Shown here piece after piece: positions 4,110 through 5,924 of a stretch of DNA of 5,924 bases. Each line of letters starts with the position of its first letter. Positions within the stretch are counted from its first letter, which is position 1. The stretch is from CAZIPZ01 sp964541075 (GTDB taxonomy: Bacteria > Acidobacteriota > Terriglobia > 20CM-2-55-15). Below the pieces are notes generated by a model. The model saw only the letters and a program-made list of their open reading frames with translations, made no database searches and had not been told where the DNA came from. The stretch lies in NCBI GenBank assembly GCA_964541075.1, contig CAZIPZ010000222.1, positions 1 through 5,924 of the forward strand, given 5' to 3'. The position numbers were made by a program, and so were the translations under genes.

Positions 4110-5924
4110 ATGCCGAAGAGCTTTTACATCACCACGCCGCTGTATTACGTAAATGCGCCGCCTCATCTGGGCGGCACGTACACTACGATCGTCGCCGACA
4201 CCATCGCGCGCTATAAGCGCATGATGGGTTTCGATGTAAAACTTCTTTCTGGGACGGACGAACACGGGCAGAAAATCGAGCGTTCTGCGAAAGCACAGGG
4301 AATTTCACCTAAAGCGCTGGCGGATCGCGTTTATACGCAATACATCGATCTCTGGAGGGCTATCGGCATCGAGTTCGACGAATTCGTGCGAACTACGGAA
4401 CCCCGCCATCACGCTGGCGTCGCCGAGTTGTATTCGCGCGCAAAAGCCAACGGTTTTGTTTACAAGGGCGCCTACTCCGGCTGGTACTGCGTTTCATGTG
4501 AAGCGTACGCGCCAGAAAGCGATCCAGAGAAGCCGGCGGATTGCCCCGATTGCGGCCGCAAGACCGAATGGTTTTCTGAAGAGAGCTATTTCTTCAAGCT
4601 GTCGGCCTTTCAGGACCGGTTGTTGGACTTCTACGAGAAAAATCCCAAGTTCATTCTGCCCGAAACGAGGCGCAACGAAATTGTGTCGTTCGTCAAAGGC
4701 GGTCTCAAGGACCTGTCAATCAGCCGCCGCACTCTGAAGTGGGGCATTCCATTACCTGACGATCCCGCTCATGTGTTTTACGTATGGTTTGATGCATTGA
4801 CCGCGTACCTGACCGGCAAGCGCGACAAGGCCGACGAAACCCGGTATTCGCGAAACTGGCCCGCCGACAAACAACTCGTCGGGAAAGACATTCTTCGGTT
4901 TCACGCTGTTTATTGGCCGTCCTTTCTGATGGCCGCCGGTATGGAGCCTCCGAAGATCGTGTTTGGTCATGGCTGGTGGATGTTCAAGGAAGAGAAGATG
5001 TCAAAGTCCCGCGGCAACGTTCTCGATCCGAATATCTTGAATGAAGTATTTGGGTCGGAATTGTTGCGCTATTACCTGCTTCGGGAAATGGTTTTCGGTC
5101 AGGACTGCAACTTCAGTTTTGACGCGGTCATTCAGCGCGCAAACAGTGACTTGGCCAACGATCTGGGAAACCTGCTGAGCCGGACCATGGCGATGATCGC
5201 GAAATACAAAGATGGCGTTGTCCCATCGGCTGGGGCCGCCATTGGTGATGCAGAGGTTCGTGAACTCGCCGGCCGAGTCATAGCGAACTACAGGGTCAAT
5301 TTTGATGAAAACAGCTTTTCACGGGCTCTGGAGAATGTGTGGGAGCTTATTTCACGCGTGAATAAATACATCGTCGAAAATGAACCATGGGCGCTAGCTG
5401 ATAAGGGATCCGAGCCGAAGAAACTGGATAGCGTTCTTTTCCACGCTGCTGAGGCGCTTCGATTAATAGCGGCGATGATTGCACCGGTTGTCCCCAAGAC
5501 TGCACAAACGATCTGGCAGCAGCTTGGACTGGATGGCAGGGTCGCCGACGTTCGATTGAACGAATTGGGTTGGAGCGAAACGTTGACCGGAAGAAAGATC
5601 CAGGCAGGTTCCTCGCTCTTTCCGCGGTTGGATGCGAAGGAGGTCTACAAGAACATGGAAGCGGCGAGCGACCGAAGGGCAGGTGATGCTCCGGCGCCAT
5701 CCACGTCTACGCCGGCAGCGCCTTCGAGCGCCGCGGCGACCACGACAATCACGATTGACGATTTCACTAAGGTCGATATTCGTGTCGCGACAATTGTTGA
5801 AGCCGAACGGGTCAGCGGGGCAGACAAGCTTTTGCGTCTGATTGTGGATTTAGGCTTCGAAAAACGTCAGATTCTCGCGGGTATTGCGAAAGCGTATTCG
5901 CCGGAATCTCTGATCGGGCGAAAA
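4110..5924 (+). CDS. metG: Methionine--tRNA ligase (methionyl-tRNA synthetase), 3' end beyond the window
   Basis: This cytosolic class I synthetase charges initiator and elongator tRNA-Met. 605 codons are visible with no stop. The catalytic fold opens with FYITTPLYYVNAPPHLGGTY; the HIGH signature is HLGG (19-22), with Gly in place of the last His. LLSGTDEHGQKIE follows (about 48-60). A single zinc knuckle has two CxxC pairs, Cys127/Cys130 and Cys145/Cys148. VFYVWFDALTAYL and HGWWMFKEEKMSKSRGN complete the active site, with KMSKS at 296-300. The helical anticodon-binding domain includes DLANDLGNLLSR. A Pro/Ala/Ser/Thr-rich linker (about 520-546) leads to a fused Trbp111/EMAPII-like tRNA-binding domain beginning ITIDDFTKVDIRVATI (from residue 547), which in full-length enzymes also helps dimerisation. 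The window cuts this OB-fold roughly halfway; typical enzymes of this type are about 640-680 residues. ATG 4110 is chosen because it precedes the conserved FYITTP strand directly. Confidence 0.97.
   Translation, partial: MPKSFYITTPLYYVNAPPHLGGTYTTIVADTIARYKRMMGFDVKLLSGTDEHGQKIERSAKAQGISPKALADRVYTQYIDLWRAIGIEFDEFVRTTEPRHHAGVAELYSRAKANGFVYKGAYSGWYCVSCEAYAPESDPEKPADCPDCGRKTEWFSEESYFFKLSAFQDRLLDFYEKNPKFILPETRRNEIVSFVKGGLKDLSISRRTLKWGIPLPDDPAHVFYVWFDALTAYLTGKRDKADETRYSRNWPADKQLVGKDILRFHAVYWPSFLMAAGMEPPKIVFGHGWWMFKEEKMSKSRGNVLDPNILNEVFGSELLRYYLLREMVFGQDCNFSFDAVIQRANSDLANDLGNLLSRTMAMIAKYKDGVVPSAGAAIGDAEVRELAGRVIANYRVNFDENSFSRALENVWELISRVNKYIVENEPWALADKGSEPKKLDSVLFHAAEALRLIAAMIAPVVPKTAQTIWQQLGLDGRVADVRLNELGWSETLTGRKIQAGSSLFPRLDAKEVYKNMEAASDRRAGDAPAPSTSTPAAPSSAAATTTITIDDFTKVDIRVATIVEAERVSGADKLLRLIVDLGFEKRQILAGIAKAYSPESLIGRK

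Overview
The window is a bacterial chromosomal segment of roughly 50-55% GC. It carries two class I aminoacyl-tRNA synthetase genes (argS and metG), the nickel-pincer cofactor gene larC, and a small SnoaL/NTF2-like gene. No mobile elements, tRNA or rRNA genes, or CRISPR arrays were seen. The style of ArgS (a VSGRKGQGVKADD loop in place of KMSKS) and of MetG (N-terminal FYITTPLYYVN, HLGG, a four-Cys knuckle and a fused C-terminal tRNA-binding domain) suggests Acidobacteriota or a related environmental lineage. That placement is an impression from family resemblance and is weak.

Layout, left to right. Positions 1-232 are non-coding and hold several GC-rich hairpins, one of which lies just past the stop of the first gene. 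Positions 233-634 (minus) encode a 133-residue SnoaL/NTF2-fold protein with a strong Shine-Dalgarno. Positions 635-822 are a spacer with a 9-bp direct repeat, a possible short reading frame and a hairpin just past the argS stop. Positions 823-2760 (minus) are argS. Positions 2761-2804 are a very short divergent intergenic region built around a perfect 10-bp inverted repeat. Positions 2805-4040 (plus) are larC as one uninterrupted gene. After 69 bp, metG starts at 4110 (plus) and runs off the right edge after 605 codons, inside its C-terminal tRNA-binding domain.

The most interesting feature is how the three large genes appear to start. Each has a match to an extended -10 element (TGnTAnnnT) ending 8 (argS), 10 (larC) and 8 (metG) nt before its ATG, and none has a Shine-Dalgarno at normal spacing. 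This predicts leaderless or near-leaderless mRNAs. For argS and larC the two -10 elements are the two arms of the inverted repeat, so the pair would share a compact mirror-symmetric divergent promoter. The small gene at 233-634 instead has a textbook Shine-Dalgarno, so both initiation modes would coexist.

Functionally, ArgS and MetG are housekeeping translation enzymes. LarC is the CTP-dependent nickel insertase that completes the nickel-pincer nucleotide cofactor; its usual partners larA, larB and larE are not in this window. No operon logic links these genes beyond the shared argS/larC promoter region. I did not find convincing evidence of a wholly new system.
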